Positions 57,393 to 57,393 of a stretch of DNA of 57,393 bases are shown here, one piece after another (positions within the stretch are counted from its first letter, which is position 1; each line of letters begins with the position of its first letter). The position numbers and the translations under genes are program-made. The notes under the pieces are model-generated. The model searched no databases, was not told where the DNA came from, and saw nothing but the letters and a program-made list of their open reading frames with translations. The stretch is from Anaerolineaceae bacterium (lineage in GTDB: Bacteria > Chloroflexota > Anaerolineae > Aggregatilineales > Phototrophicaceae), in contig REDR01000068.1 in assembly GCA_007693385.1 (NCBI GenBank), positions 1 through 57,393 on the forward strand, in the 5' to 3' direction.

Positions 57393-57393
57393 A

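Overview
The window looks like ordinary, gene-dense chromosome from a Chloroflexota bacterium, probably Anaerolineae-like. This is an inference from gene content: secreted proteins with Thr/Pro-rich stalks, LysM/CAP/LCP wall-type proteins, FHA proteins, a fused glycyl-tRNA synthetase, and an RpoB with a large insertion near its C-terminus. No rRNA, CRISPR array, transposase, integrase or phage gene was seen. One tRNA is present.

Layout. 1-5.2 kb (minus): inositol-monophosphatase-like enzyme (cut by the window edge), a PorA/DUF3068-like membrane protein overlapping it, a secreted zinc metalloprotease and an NAD-dependent sugar epimerase with a clear terminator. 5.3-9.1 kb (plus): DUF1499 protein ending in a 13-bp tandem repeat, small membrane or unknown proteins, and an LCP cell-wall ligase. 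9.2-15.3 kb (minus): fused GlyQS, a small membrane protein, an EGY1/S2P-type M50 protease and a lipoprotein. 15.3-21.5 kb: an AT-rich gap with an operator-like dyad, an HTH regulator, then minus-strand SDR, Maf, pterin dehydratase, isochorismatase-like hydrolase, pentapeptide protein and an unusual secreted LysM-VOC protein. 21.7-29.1 kb (plus): sugar ABC importer (binding protein and two permeases, no ATPase), P2A Ca2+-type ATPase and an orphan OmpR-type regulator. 29.1-31.2 kb (minus): APS reductase and an FHA-FHA-TIR-like protein.

31.3-38 kb is the information-processing block: tRNA-Lys with a consensus promoter, rpoB with its own promoter and an attenuator-like leader hairpin (no rpoC follows), a small unknown protein, and a minus-strand yceD-rpoD operon behind a consensus promoter. 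38.1-43.9 kb (plus): P450, PEP carboxylase and glycosyltransferase in a tight run, then a single-domain response regulator. 44-46.3 kb (minus): AAA+ ATPase plus a 334-aa protein of unknown family. 46.5-48.9 kb (plus): unknown small protein, biotin carboxylase and biotin carrier, translationally coupled. 48.9-57.4 kb: mostly envelope or secreted proteins (DUF3179, SGNH hydrolase, PlsY, CAP-LysM protein, HEAT protein, pectin-acetylesterase-like hydrolase, CrtC/AttH-like protein) and a 55-codon gene with its own promoter and terminator.

A family of short palindromic intergenic repeats is scattered across the window. The most unusual observations are the FHA-FHA-TIR-like protein, the LysM-VOC secreted fusion, the AAA+/unknown gene pair, the stand-alone rpoB with leader hairpin, and the permease with an extra membrane insertion. 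I found no convincing new multi-gene defence or metabolic system.
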